The position numbers and the translations under genes are program-made. 39,328 bases of DNA from Aureobasidium sp. EXF-3400 (Eukaryota > Ascomycota > Dothideomycetes > Dothideales > Saccotheciaceae): positions 1 to 39,328 of the forward strand of contig SWBL01000409.1 of assembly GCA_024195585.1 (NCBI GenBank), read 5' to 3'. This document shows, in pieces, positions 22,532-34,183 of this stretch. A model generated the notes under the pieces. It had not been told where the DNA came from, ran no database searches, and worked only from the letters and a program-made list of their open reading frames with translations. Numbering within the stretch: the stretch's first letter is position 1; every line of letters starts with the position of its first letter.

Positions 22532-23187
22532 TTTGGATGCGGTGAATGCGGTGATGCTGGCGGGGAAGGCTGCTGCGTGAAATGCAGGACTGGAGTCGCG
22601 AGAAGCTGGTCCACGGAGAGACCGGAAGATATGGTGTGTGTTTTCAGGTGATGAGATGAATGCAGAAAAGGAGAAGGCAGAGGCGTGCAGGTTCAGAAAG
22701 TGGTCGAGGCGGGCTCAATCAGAATCAGTTATGAAGCAGCTCAGCGCGCAGTCTGCGTCGGCCGCTCTGAGTGTCTTGCCCGAGGCTCCAACTGAGCAAT
22801 CGCGAGATACACGGCTATGCGCACTAGTAAGATGGTGATTAAGACTGGATCTCGTATAATTAAAGTCACAATGCCAGTGTATAACCACAGTTCAGGAACT
22901 ACAATGCTTGTGCTGCAGTAACCGCCGTGTCTTGATATCGTCGGCGGCCACGCTCACAGCCTAGGCCCAAATCAGCCTTTATCTTTCTGCCTCGTCTTGA
23001 CTCTCCTGCAATGCCTCCAAGACAACTATCTATCTTTGGTCACATTCAAATTGCCAGAGCGCGCATGACAAAGGTCGAGCCTGAGTCCAGCAAGATTTGG
23101 TTGGGTCTTGAAGTGGTTCTGACTCTTGCAGTTGAGAATTGAATACGATTGCTTTAACTCTTTCTTTCGACCAACCGCCAGGCCTTT
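22532..23187. other. Intergenic: YRB2-like promoter and YIP4-like 3' UTR
   Basis: It holds the upstream region of the Ran-binding gene and the 3' UTR of the next - strand gene. The frame at 23030-23314 is an out-of-frame shadow of the YIP4 gene's end. I saw no other gene, repeat or structured element. Confidence 0.5.
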
Positions 23188-24241
23188 TTAACTGATAAAG
23201 CACAAGCATCCCAAGCCAATGTAGAAGACTAGCAGAGGGAAAACTGCAAGACCAACCCGATTCTTGACAACACCAGAGCCTCCAAGGATACTCACACCCG
23301 CTGCCAGTGACCATGCGACCAGCACAAGGTATACAGGGATCCTAGCAATCATGGGAAGGCCGACCGCGCTGAGAGTTGATGCGATGACTAGTGGGAACAG
23401 CGTGTACCCGATAATGCATACCGATTGGAAGAACGAGCTATCACATATGTTAGCTTTGAGCGACACCAAAGGCCAAAGACCGTCTTACATGCTACCTCCT
23501 AGGAGCTTGATCTGGAGTGTGACAACGGCTTCTCCAATCCAGACAGTAGCGAAGACTCCAGAGAAGACTATAGACTTTTGTTCGTCTTGTGCGCCGCGCG
23601 AGAGTAGGAAACTGAGCAGCAAGCAGAAAACGAGGGGACCCCTGTATGAGTGTTAGCTTCTGTCAGCACAAAAGTCGATGGGAATACGTACCAAAGATCC
23701 CAGTCCCTCAGACCCTCACTCATGCCGCTCTGCAAGACAGTGTCCGCGTCTGGCCATCTGCCCACCAGTCCATTCAAGCCACCACCGCTCAGACTATCTC
23801 CCTCAGCTCTTTCTGCGCCTCCCATACCTCCACCACGCTGTAGTAGACCACCTAGAAGATACTTGGGATAAAGCACTTGGCGCATCTTCTCCCAGATAGC
23901 GAGTAAGTCTCGCGAAAGTGTGTCCCATACGCTTTCATCAATGGTGTTTTGTGGTGCTCTACGGTCCTCACCGCCGATAGTGTTGTTGAGGTAGGATTGG
24001 GTATTCTGTGCGCGAGCAGATGATTGTTGAATGTTGCCTGTCAGGGGTGCTCGGTCGGAGGTTGATGCGAGAGGGTCTTCGAGATCCAGAGCAGCTGCAT
24101 CTGATCAGCAAACTTCCAATCCAGGCTTCAAGACAACTAGATACCATCATCCGGGTCGATAAGATCGTCTTCAAGGGGATCCTGATCGTAGTGCTCGTAT
24201 GGGTTCGCGGAAGCCGTTCCGCTGGGCATCATGGCGGCCAT
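23188..24241 (-). CDS. YIP4: Yip1-domain Golgi membrane protein (Yip4/YIPF6 type)
   Basis: Four exons, 24241-24145, 24094-23692, 23641-23489 and 23437-23188, encode 300 residues. The cytosolic N-terminus is acidic (YEHYDQDPLEDDLIDPDD). The family motif follows: TLSRDLLAIWEKMRQVLYPK, then DWDLWGPLVFCLLLSFLLS. About five hydrophobic segments fill the rest, including FSGVFATVWIGEAVVTLQIK with LLGGSISFFQSVCIIGYTLFP and the final VFPLLVFYIGLGCLCFIS. This order (WDLWGPL, GYTLFP) is the Yip1 domain. Yip proteins bind Ypt/Rab GTPases and work in ER-Golgi vesicle traffic. The TLSRDLRAIWEK-like lead-in favours the Yip4/YIPF6 branch. A Gly/Ser-rich loop (LLQRGGGMGGAERAEGD) separates the two conserved parts. 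It is divergent from GAL7. Confidence 0.85.
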
Positions 24242-24979
24242 GTTGTGGAGTTGTATGCGTGATGTTCCTAGTTCAAGCAGCTGCTATTGAGCGATATCGA
24301 CAGCTTTATCAAAGATTGATTGCGCAAATGTTTTGTCCCCTGGTTTATGCCAGCTCAGCTTGAATCCCGACGGGACAGCTACGAACACGAAACGCGTACA
24401 GCGGGATCTGCCGACGTCCAACCCCCGTCATTCTTCTTCACATGCAAAAGACAGACCCTTAACTTGCAACAAAATATATGATGCCTCTACTCAATAAAGT
24501 CCCGAGTGTTCCTACATGTCGGAAAAATTCGTTGGCTATACCCTTGACATTGCACTTCTGCTAGCATTGAATGACATTCGCATGACTATCGGCATTGGCT
24601 CCGGACCGAAAGGCTAATTCTAGCTGTATACAATAGGCTGAATTCAGTCTGTCCGGCACTCTTCTCTTTGCTTAATGTAGAACTTCCCTGACCTTCATCT
24701 TCGTCTTTCTCAAGATACTCAACGTTGCTTTGGTTGCCTTGAGCGCCGTCTGCCAGGGCTCCGACCCACAGTGCGTTCGCTGGACAGGTTGGGCCCCGCA
24801 ATCACTTTGCGGAGGATTTCTAGATGACGGAGCACGCGGGTAAATACAGGTGGGCTGGCTTCAAGGCGTGGTATTAGGGTTCCAAGTTGGTTCACGAGAG
24901 TGATCTCCAATACCAATTTTTCTTCCTTCCTCCCTCTCGTATTCTCTCTCCCCTCAACTGTACACGCAACGAACGCACG
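24242..24979. promoter_or_regulatory. Divergent promoter of the YIP4-like gene and GAL7
   Basis: The region is 738 bases long. A CGG-N6-CCG inverted pair, a typical Zn2Cys6 binding layout, lies at 24402-24413. A CCAAT box lies at 24907-24911, about 70 bases before the GAL7 ATG, and a pyrimidine-rich run follows at about 24916-24957. No Gal4-type CGG-N11-CCG site was seen here. Confidence 0.45.
24402..24413. promoter_or_regulatory. CGG-N6-CCG inverted repeat, candidate zinc-cluster site
   Basis: CGG, six bases, CCG. The spacing matches the Ppr1/UaY class of fungal Zn2Cys6 regulators. Pairs like this turn up by chance about ten times in a window of this size, so its placement in the GAL7 promoter is suggestive only. 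Confidence 0.25.
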
Positions 24980-26338
<1,359 letters not shown>

Positions 26339-26501
26339 GTTTGGAACATCCGATTCTTGGACAGATTGGACACTCTATAGAAAGTGAAACGTTGTAATCA
26401 TCATCATTCTCATTACCCATCATTTGCTCTACTTCAAGTATGTTCGGTACAGCCAATTTCCCTGTTTTGCACCCATCTCTTTTATTCTGCCGTATGATAA
26501 A

Positions 26502-27012
26502 TTAAGCCTTGACATAGTAGTTCCACTGGGTGTACATCCAGATCAAGGAGGTGGTAGCAACAATGGCAGGCCCAGCGAGACCCTTGCCCCATCTTGTAGA
26601 TCCGAAGACGAGCCACTCGGACATGAAGTGCGTGAAAGCAACGATGTATGTCCAGAACGCCAGCTCATACATGGGCTTGCTGTTGATGTTGTAGGCAGCG
26701 TATAGGCGGACGATTGCGGTGATTGCGGTCCAGGTGCCAAAAGTGCGAGCTGAGAGAGCTGTGACGGGCGAGGAGTCGGCGACAGTGTTGGCAGGTACTC
26801 CAGCTGGGACCGACTTTTTCGGACCACAGTAGACCTTCTGTGTAGGACCAAGCGAAAGGTAGGCTTGAATGCTGTTACCGAGTGAGACGACCGAAATCTG
26901 GGACATGTTAGTGGAGGGGCCTCCGATCGTCAAAACATTGCACACGCACGAAGAAGATCCATTTGGGCAACCAGCCCTCGGCCGATGGCAGATATTCGAG
27001 TGCCGAGTTCAT
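26502..27012 (-). CDS. ERG28: Erg28 sterol-biosynthesis scaffold protein
   Basis: Exons 27012-26950 and 26897-26502 join to 152 residues, close to the family's usual length. The join restores WLPKWIFF|ISVVSLGNSIQAYLSL, the classic Erg28 start. Later motifs are ARTFGTWTAITAIVRLYAAY, YELAFWTYIVAFTHFMSEW and a final helix ending in the aromatic YTQWNYYVKA. Four hydrophobic segments fit an ER membrane protein. Erg28 tethers the C4-demethylation enzymes Erg25, Erg26 and Erg27 together during ergosterol synthesis. The divergent neighbour IFA38 is also an ER lipid enzyme. Confidence 0.93.
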
Positions 27013-27226
27013 GTTGTGACAATTGATCTAGGAGACCAAGAATTGACGACAAGTGGATGGTTGAGAGTAAACATCAGACGAGTCTTGAGCATGAAATTGG
27101 ACCCCTCGGACCCTGACTCGCCGAGACTCCCGAGCCGGCAGCTCCTTGAAGCGCTTTGGATTCTTGTAAATTGACAAGACAACTTTTCTGTTCATCAAAC
27201 CACATCAGATCGTTTCTGTCAACGAG
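27013..27226. promoter_or_regulatory. Short bidirectional promoter of ERG28 and IFA38
   Basis: Only 214 bases lie between the two start codons. Inside are a reverse CCAAT box (27096-27100) and a TCGG-N11-CCGA palindrome (27106-27124). Both genes must draw their core promoters, and perhaps their regulation, from this stretch. No sterol-regulatory element that I know was seen. Confidence 0.6.
27106..27124. promoter_or_regulatory. TCGG-N11-CCGA palindrome, Gal4-type spacing
   Basis: CGG and CCG triplets sit eleven bases apart, with matching T and A flanks. Eleven is the spacing used by Gal4-class zinc-cluster proteins. The inner bases match the Gal4 consensus only at the edge (CGGAC). Any CGG-N11-CCG is expected about ten times by chance in this window, so the site needs conservation data. 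Confidence 0.3.
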
Positions 27227-28274
27227 ATGGCTGTACTTATCGAGGATCCCTGGAAGGAGCCCGTCACTGCTCTGTTTGCAGGCATCGGTCTCCTATACAT
27301 CTCTTTGAAGATCTTCAGCTTCTGGAGACTCATTGCCAGTCTGTTCATCTTGCCTGGTACTTCTGTGAGTGTTTCTGTCACTTTCAACAAAGCCTGATAC
27401 TGACTGCTACAAGCTCTCCAAGTTTGGTCGCAAGGGAAGCTGGGCTGTCGTGACTGGTGCTTCTGATGGTATTGGCAAGGAGTATGCCTTGCAGCTTGCA
27501 GCAAAGGGTTTCAACATTGTTCTGGTCTCTCGCACAAAGTCGAAGCTCGAAACACTCGCCTCAGAAATCCAGTCAAAGTACACTTCGGTCCAGACCAAGA
27601 CTCTTGCTATGGACTTCTCGCAAAACCTGGACTCTGATTTCTCTGCTCTCAAGGCCCTAGTGTCTGACCTCGAAGTCTCCATTCTCATCAACAATGTTGG
27701 TCTGAGCCACGAGATGCCTGTTCCTTTCGTTGAGACTCCCGAAAAGGAACTCAAGGACATCATCACCATCAACTGCATGGGTACTCTTCGTGTTACTCAG
27801 ATTGTCGCACCCGGTATGGTCCAGCGTCGTCGCGGTCTGATCCTCACTATGGCTTCCTTTGGCGGTATCCTCCCTACTCCCCTCTTGGCCACCTATTCTG
27901 GAAGCAAGGCTTTCCTCCAGCAATGGAGCAGTGCTCTGGGTTCTGAGATGAAGCCCCATGGCGTTCACGTCCAGCTCGTTCAGTCTTATCTGGTCACTTC
28001 GGCCATGTCCAAGATCAAACGCGCCAGTGCTACTATTCCCAACCCCAAGCAATTTGTTAGAGCTGCTCTGGGCAAGATTGGTCGCTCTGGTGGTGCTCAG
28101 GGTATTGCATACACCAGCACGCCTTACTGGAGTCACGGCATCATGCACTGGGCACTCGGCGCCTTCACTGGTACCATGAACTCGATTGTTCTGGATCAGA
28201 ACAAGGGAATGCATGAGAGCATTCGTAAGCGTGCTCTCAGAAAGCAGCAGAGGGATGGCAAGAAGGGACAGTAA
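27227..28274 (+). CDS. IFA38: Very-long-chain 3-ketoacyl-CoA reductase
   Basis: Exons 27227-27364 and 27414-28274 encode 332 residues. It is a short-chain dehydrogenase. The N-terminal membrane segment ([19 protein letters not shown]) leads to the NADPH-binding motif TGASDGIG (60-67) and NNVG (139-142). The catalytic set is Asn166, Ser194 (TMASFGG), Tyr207 and Lys211 (YSGSK). The last four residues, KKGQ, are a KKXX dilysine ER-retrieval signal. The enzyme reduces 3-ketoacyl-CoA in the ER elongation cycle that makes C20-C26 fatty acids for sphingolipids. All key residues are present. It is divergent from ERG28. Confidence 0.94.
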
Positions 28275-29060
28275 GCTGATGAGCATATTGCATATATCAG
28301 TTGACGCTTGCATGCCCCACCGGCAATCACAAGTTTTGACGATCGCCAATTATTCTGGCATACTTTGTCTGCCCAAAAGTTCTGCTGTGCAGAGATTGTA
28401 CATAGCCTGCAGTTAGTGGCACGCTCAGCCTGTATCACGCTCAAAGCTGTAGTAGGCAGAATCTATCAAGCCGCTAGCAGCTGTCGGAATCGAGCTGTTG
28501 AGGTGGATGTGTAACGATTCATAGTTGCATCAAAAAGGAGAATAATAATAAGAATTATACAACTTCCCCGTCATCAGCTCCATGTCATGCTGCACTTCCC
28601 TGCATTCACTATCGAAGACTTCAAATAGCGCAAGGCACAGAACGGCTCGGAGGAGATGCCGTCCACTGCAGGCAGACGGATGAAGATTGACATTTGGCAT
28701 CCACACTCTGATGTGGAATACTCGAGGATGTCACCGTCCAGGTGCTCTATACAATCGCTACTGGATGATGAGATACAGATGGTTCACGGTGTGACGGTTG
28801 CACATAGCGAGTCAGTGCGAACTGACCGTTTCCTGTAGTGAAGACTCTCGAGTCTCGGCTACAGTTACTTGTGGATGACACGCGACGTCACTCACGCGTG
28901 ATTCTTCCCTGGCACCGTGCACGAGCTTTCCCCACTCTCGTCGATCTTCGATCTTCGCGTGGTTAGCAACGGGCAGCAGCATTCTCACCTTCTCCTTTGC
29001 TCTGTTTCCCTTCCTACATCACGTCGAAAACTTCAAGATCTCACATTTCGCATTTACAGC
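28275..29060. other. Intergenic: IFA38 3' UTR and DUF1774 gene promoter
   Basis: Both neighbours are on the + strand. No open frame shows recognisable content. A short A/T-rich run with AATAATAATAAG lies near 28541-28555 and may belong to the IFA38 3' end. CT-rich sequence at about 28980-29030 precedes the next gene. Confidence 0.5.
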
Positions 29061-30080
29061 ATGTCCGAGAACAACACTTCCGAGGGAGTCGCACAGACTC
29101 TCCAGACAGCACACGAGCGCGTCCACTCCGGTTAGTCTGGACCTGGGTCAGGTATCGCTCGACAGCACAAGTCTAACAGACGCAGTGAACCCCTTCATGG
29201 ACCGCGAGTCGTACCCCACCGGTAGCCTTAGAAGCTACAAGATCTTGACTGCTGCCTCGTGGCTCCTCCTGGTCGTTACCAGCATCTACTACACCTTCAA
29301 TGCGCCCACCGAGGGCAAGCACCACAGAGGCACCATCTGGCACCAGAACTCGCACCACCACACCCCTTTTGCCCTCAACTCCATCATCACATCGATTTAC
29401 ATGATCGTCTTGTTCATCCTGCAAATTGGATACTGCTGGCACCTGTACTCGGAGAATGAGGTTTACGTCAAGGCTGCCGCTGATGTTGGCTCGCACTTCA
29501 TCTTCAACAACTTGCTCTGGTTCGGTTTCATCCACCTCTGGTGCCGCAGCCACTTCTGGCTCGCTGAGATGCTGCTCATCATCAACTTCTTCAACCTCTC
29601 CGCCCTTTACTTCAAGCACTCGAGAACCCCTAGATTCATCCACATCCCCGTTGTTTCCGGTCCCCTGGCCCTTAACTATGTCCTCTTGTTCACTGTTGGC
29701 GCTGCCGCTGTCAATGCACACTCTCTGCCTGCTAGAATCTTGGCCAACATCATGATCTGGTCCATCATGGGCTACGGCTTCTTCTTCCTTGTCGCCTACA
29801 AGGACTACACCATGGGCTTCAACCTCAGCGTTCTCTCCGCATGTAAGTCATGACTTGGTCTTTGTGCCGGATCTTTCTAACATCTTCTGTAGCTCTCGGT
29901 GTCTCCCAATTCCTCACCCACGTCATCGCTTTCCAGTGGATCTTCGCCTTTGTCATCATGGGCGTCTTGTTCATCCTCTCCGTCTTGGTCGGCTTCCCTG
30001 GTCTCATTGGCCAAGATCCCTTCAAGCGTGGTGCTGTTGTCGACGAGGACAGAGAGAGACAGCCTCTGCTGGAGGAGTAA
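29061..30080 (+). CDS. DUF1774-family multi-pass membrane protein
   Basis: Exons 29061-29130, 29186-29842 and 29893-30080 encode 304 residues. The first intron uses a GTTAGT donor. About eight hydrophobic segments are visible, for example ILTAASWLLLVVTSIYYTF, LLWFGFIHLWC and FVIMGVLFILSVLVGFPGL. A His-rich loop (HHRGTIWHQNSHHHTPF) follows the first membrane segment. It matches fungal DUF1774 proteins, whose function is not known. The C-terminal tail is cytosolic and acidic (DEDRERQPLLEE) with a dileucine-type motif, which may direct sorting to the vacuole or endosome; that is inference. Confidence 0.82.
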
Positions 30081-30327
30081 AGCAGTTGATGCTCATCTTG
30101 ATGCAATGCGATCAGGGAGTAGGGTCGCATGTCACTTCAAACCGGTGCAATGTCTGTTTTTCGCGCGATGGAAAATCAAACAATCAATTGGTGGTAGATA
30201 GCAATACAATGAAAACCAAAATAATCTTGCAATACCAGCTTGCCCACACGTCGTACAACAGCATCAACGCCCTCCATAAGAAAGGAGAAAACATGCATCG
30301 CCTGCAATGCTGTTCCAATCTTTCGTG

Positions 30328-30741
30328 TCATTGTTGCCATGCAATCTGAACACCATCTACCCCAACAGGCAGAACGATAGCTCCCACGCAACCACTCTTC
30401 CCCTGCTCGTTCAGCACAATACTCCTCCCAGAATCATCATCCTCAGAAGTATCCGATCCCCGACGCAGATTGACCTCGCACGACTTGATCACATTCTTCT
30501 GACCTTGGCGATTGGGTACAAAGGCTTCAACAGCAGGCTCTGAGTGTTCGTTGTCCAGACGCGTGAGCAGTTCCAGACATCTGGAACAGATGCTTGAGAG
30601 TAGAGGCACGCTTCTCTCGTATCCTCGTTGGCAGGCACCTCGTTCGTTTGGCAGTAGCCGAGAAGGGTTTCTAGGACAGAATTCGTGGATTGGCATGCTG
30701 GCGTGTCCGCATCTGTGGATTGAGGTTTCAATGCGACACAT
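30328..30741 (-). CDS. Small Cys/His-rich hypothetical protein
   Basis: One exon of 137 codons starting at an ATG. The first 60 residues hold seven or more possible metal ligands: Cys2, His9, Cys11, His13, His19, Cys22, Cys37, Cys52 and Cys55 (MCRIETSIHRCGHASMP, then CSRCLELL). The rest is polar, with an acidic patch (GSDTSEDDDSGRS). The ligand pattern suggests a small zinc-binding fold, but I know no named family. Its 3' end nearly meets the DUF1774 gene, 247 bases away. No antisense frame is equally good. Confidence 0.55.
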   Translation of the reverse strand: MCRIETSIHRCGHASMPIHEFCPRNPSRLLPNERGACQRGYERSVPLLSSICSRCLELLTRLDNEHSEPAVEAFVPNRQGQKNVIKSCEVNLRRGSDTSEDDDSGRSIVLNEQGKSGCVGAIVLPVGVDGVQIAWQQ

Positions 30742-32863
30742 GATTCTGAATATCTTCTTCTTGTATTGATCTAGGCAAACTAGTGAGAAAAAAGCTAGCT
30801 CCCTTGTCGTGTGTTCTAGAGAAGACGGTAAGGATAAAGATATACTGCTTGGTTTTCTTCTTTCAAGTTTCTGAATCAGCTGCCTCAGACAGGGTTTATA
30901 TACTCAACATTCCATCTTCACGGTTGCTCGGCCCGTAGCCAGCAGTATTGTGCTACAAACGGTCACATGCATCGGGCTGCTATATAGATGCTCCTCTCAG
31001 GTTGTCATGTTGACGAACAAGATCCGGAGCGATAAACGCCGAGGGTTGGTTAAACATGTGGCACTTGCCGTCGGTTTCCTCTTTCTGAACTTCCTGGATC
31101 TTATTACGAGTATGAGAGATGGTTGAGTGCGTTGCGTTGGCTATGCTTGTTCAGTCCGAGATTTTGCACATGAGATGGCAGCCTCGGCCTTGGAGACCAT
31201 TGGTTGTATGCATCGCTCTCGAGGGTAGCCGCAATCTCTTGAGTATGAGCTTGGCTCGGTACCGAGACGGTTGATTGGATGATAGGATGGCGAAGGAAGA
31301 GCGTCATCCTGAAAATGCCATTCTAGAGTCCAATCAGACATGTCGTTGCCCGCTCATCCCGTGGTTTACTTGAGAGGATAGGTTGTTCCAAGGGTGTATA
31401 TGCTGTTGCCTTGTTTTTGTAAATATATGTGACCATATATCTACCCCGCCCATGTTGTCGAGTCTCTCCAATGACAGGACGAGGTGTTGTTGTGCAAGGG
31501 CCAGAATTCATCAAGTAGCGCTGACCATGAACATGCCTCCGGCTTCAGTGCTTCAATTAGTTGAGTAGAATGCGGCTGGACCAGTACTTTTTTGTTGATG
31601 AAACAGTGAGCGAAGGGGTGCAACGACAATTGTCGAAAGAAGGAATCCGGTGGTCAGCGATACGGACGCCCCTTCCAACACGATATCGAAGCCCCCTGCT
31701 TCTTCGACGGACACAAATCCGAAGTCATCCTGGGCATCCTGGGCACATGGTCAACTCCTTCGACAACACCTTTGGTCCATCGTCTGTGCCAACGCCACAG
31801 ATAGTAAGCCAGTCTCTTGGTTCTGTTCGTGAGACACTACAGCTGGCATCGAGCCCAGGAACGAGAATTTGCCGCGCCGCTCTCTCCTCATGACCACGCG
31901 TGAGGTCCACTGACCAGCGACCACAGCCATGCGCGTAATGCATAGGCCGATGACATACCCTGACATACCAAATGCTCAGAATGAGTACAAGCGAACGTGC
32001 ATCTGGACATCAGCTGTTCAGTTCATAGCTGGGCGCAGTGCCTGGGCGTTCCACTGTCCACTCTGTCCTAACATCCAGCAAACCCAACGATGGCCGCGAC
32101 AAAGAATTGCATCAGTTGCATCAGAGCCAGCTCTAGGACTGAACTCTGGTATGGCGAAAACGGACTCACTGATCTTCAATTCAGAGCAGCGAAGTAACCC
32201 GAGCTGAGCTACCGGGCAGACTGGACTCAATTGGGTGATCAGCATAACTCGGTACCTGTCTTGAGAAGGCTCTCTTCAGGCCCAATACGAGATTCCAGAA
32301 TCGAAATCCTGCGCGACTTCTCTGGTCAGGATCCCTGGCTCGCCTGTCTTGATATGCTGACAACCCCAACAAAGACGATGAACGCCAAGATAGAATTCAA
32401 GCCACATCCAGATGCGGCTGAAAGTACTGCATGAAAGTATCGGAGCTGTAAAGGGCCAGACTACATTTCGGAGTTGTTACAACCTTAAAATGACATCTAA
32501 CCCATCATCGCTCACATCCACAGCTGGGGCGTCTCTTGGTAGGTCAGCAATGTGGCAGACTTCTTGACGTCTCATACGAGGGACCGGAGAAATCGCGAGC
32601 TTGTCTCAGCAGACTGTCCGAATTTGTAGGTACAATGCGTGGTGTACTAGTAGAAGCTAAGTATGTTCATCAAAGTCCCACTGAATCTAGAAGAGAACCT
32701 ACATGGTTCATCAATGGATCCCAAATTGGCTGTGGCGAGCTGATTGTGACTTGTGGAGATCTTTTTGAGAACATATAATAATGGATGCAAGTTCACTCTG
32801 CTGCAGGGGTTCAGTATCATTAATTCTCCTTCCAAACCTTGCCTCTCATACACCATCTCAGCC
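30742..32863. other. 2.1-kb gene-poor region upstream of the first peroxidase
   Basis: It includes the promoter of the small - strand gene, with pyrimidine/AT-rich sequence at about 30770-30910, and the promoter of peroxidase A. Between these are only short frames (31561-31893 on +, 31751-31966 and 32018-32245 on -). None carries a peroxidase motif such as FHDAG or GAHS, and none splices convincingly. No inverted or direct repeat was noticed. Confidence 0.5.
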
Positions 32864-34183
32864 ATGCGCATCTCTCTTGTAGCGCCTCTCTTGGCATTTG
32901 TCTCTCTTAACCTCAATGTACATGTTCAGGCATGGCCAGCAATGGCGCAACAGCTTGCTGAGATCACTCGTCGTGCGCCTCAAGCAGTAGCACCAGATGT
33001 CCCTGTCGACGGCGACATCCAAAGGGTCGGCTTGGGGGACGTCAAGAACGGTGGCACCACTCCTGTCGGCACAAGTGTCTACAACATCCTCATGGGAACG
33101 GAAGCTGGCGATTCGGCTGTGGCTGGTTACAAACCACCTGGTTTGATCGGTACCAAGGCGTGTAAAGCCGATACATGCTGTGTGTGGTGGTATATTGCTC
33201 AAGCTATGACTCTTGCCTTCACTGGACCTACTGGTCGCTGCAATGGCTTCGCACGTGCGGCCATCCGTTTGGGCTTCCACGATGCAGGGTCATGGTCAAG
33301 TTCCCTTGCAGCCGCTGGTCAAGACTTTGGTGGCGCTGATGGAAGCATAATCCTATCAGGCACCGAGATCAATAGAGCAGGTTTGTACTCGATGTTCTTC
33401 CCGTGTCGCTTACATGAATGCTTACACTTGAATTCAGACAACAACGGCTTGCAAGCCATTGCCAACCAAGCCCTACTCTGGTCCAAGGTGTTTGGTGTCG
33501 GCGTCGCCGATATCATCCAGTTTGGTGCTATCCATGCAGTAGTCACATGTCCATTGGGTCCCAGGACCCGAGTCTTCGTTGGCCGCAAGGATAGCAAGCA
33601 AGCCGCTCCCGAGGGCTTGATGCCTTCTGTCACGATGGGTGCAGACCAAATCATCAGCCTTTTCGAAGACAAGACGATTCAGCCCCACGACCTGGCTGCT
33701 CTGCTTGGTGCACACAGTACTAGCCAACAGTTTGTCACAGATAAGACGAAAGCTGGTTTCGGTCAAGATTCCACGCCAGGAGTACGTTAAATCTGAAATA
33801 CACATATCAGAGATCATACTAATTGCTCGCACTAGGTATGGGATGTTGCCTTCTACAACGAGACACTCCAGCCAGGAACCAACAGCAAGGTGTTCAAGTT
33901 CCAAAGTGATCTTGTTACTGCAAATGACTCGAGAGTCAGTGACGAGTGGCATGCTTTCATTGGAGACCAAAGCCACTGGAATGGGGTAAGCCTCCATCAT
34001 CAACATCCCGTGTGCTCGTTCAAATACTGATAATGGTTACAGGACTTTGCTTCCGCCTACGTCAGGCTGAGCATGCTTGGTGTGAACAACATCAACAACT
34101 TGACAGAATGTACACAAGTCTTGCCAGCTGAGAAGAAGACTTTTGCTGGAGCATCGACACCAGGGCTTTTTGGCAAAGCATGA
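32864..34183 (+). CDS. Secreted class II fungal haem peroxidase A
   Basis: Four exons, 32864-33380, 33438-33781, 33836-33985 and 34043-34183, encode 383 residues. The open frame continues upstream, but the ATG at 32864 starts a clean signal peptide (MRISLVAPLLAFVSLNLNVHVQA). A short propeptide may follow, ending at the dibasic Arg36-Arg37. The distal haem motif is AAIRLGFHDAG (Arg135, His139), the calcium-site region is GGADGSIIL and the proximal motif is LLGAHSTS (His265). It oxidises substrates with hydrogen peroxide outside the cell. The two glutamates that bind manganese in Mn peroxidases (in the helix before the distal Arg) are Gly128 and Ala132 here, so a Mn-peroxidase role is unlikely. 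An N-terminal insert of ~60 residues precedes the first cysteine. Confidence 0.9.

Noticed and set aside
27657..28349. 230-codon - frame
   Set aside because: Antisense shadow of IFA38, whose catalytic residues are all present on the + strand.
29173..29721. 182-codon - frame rich in Glu/Val
   Set aside because: Antisense of the DUF1774 gene; no ATG context or domain of its own.
31561..31893. Possible decayed peroxidase copy
   Set aside because: No FHDAG, GAHS or CPGGP-like motif in any frame; the stretch shows only short broken frames.
33473..34006. 177-codon - frame over peroxidase A
   Set aside because: Antisense shadow spanning introns of the peroxidase gene.
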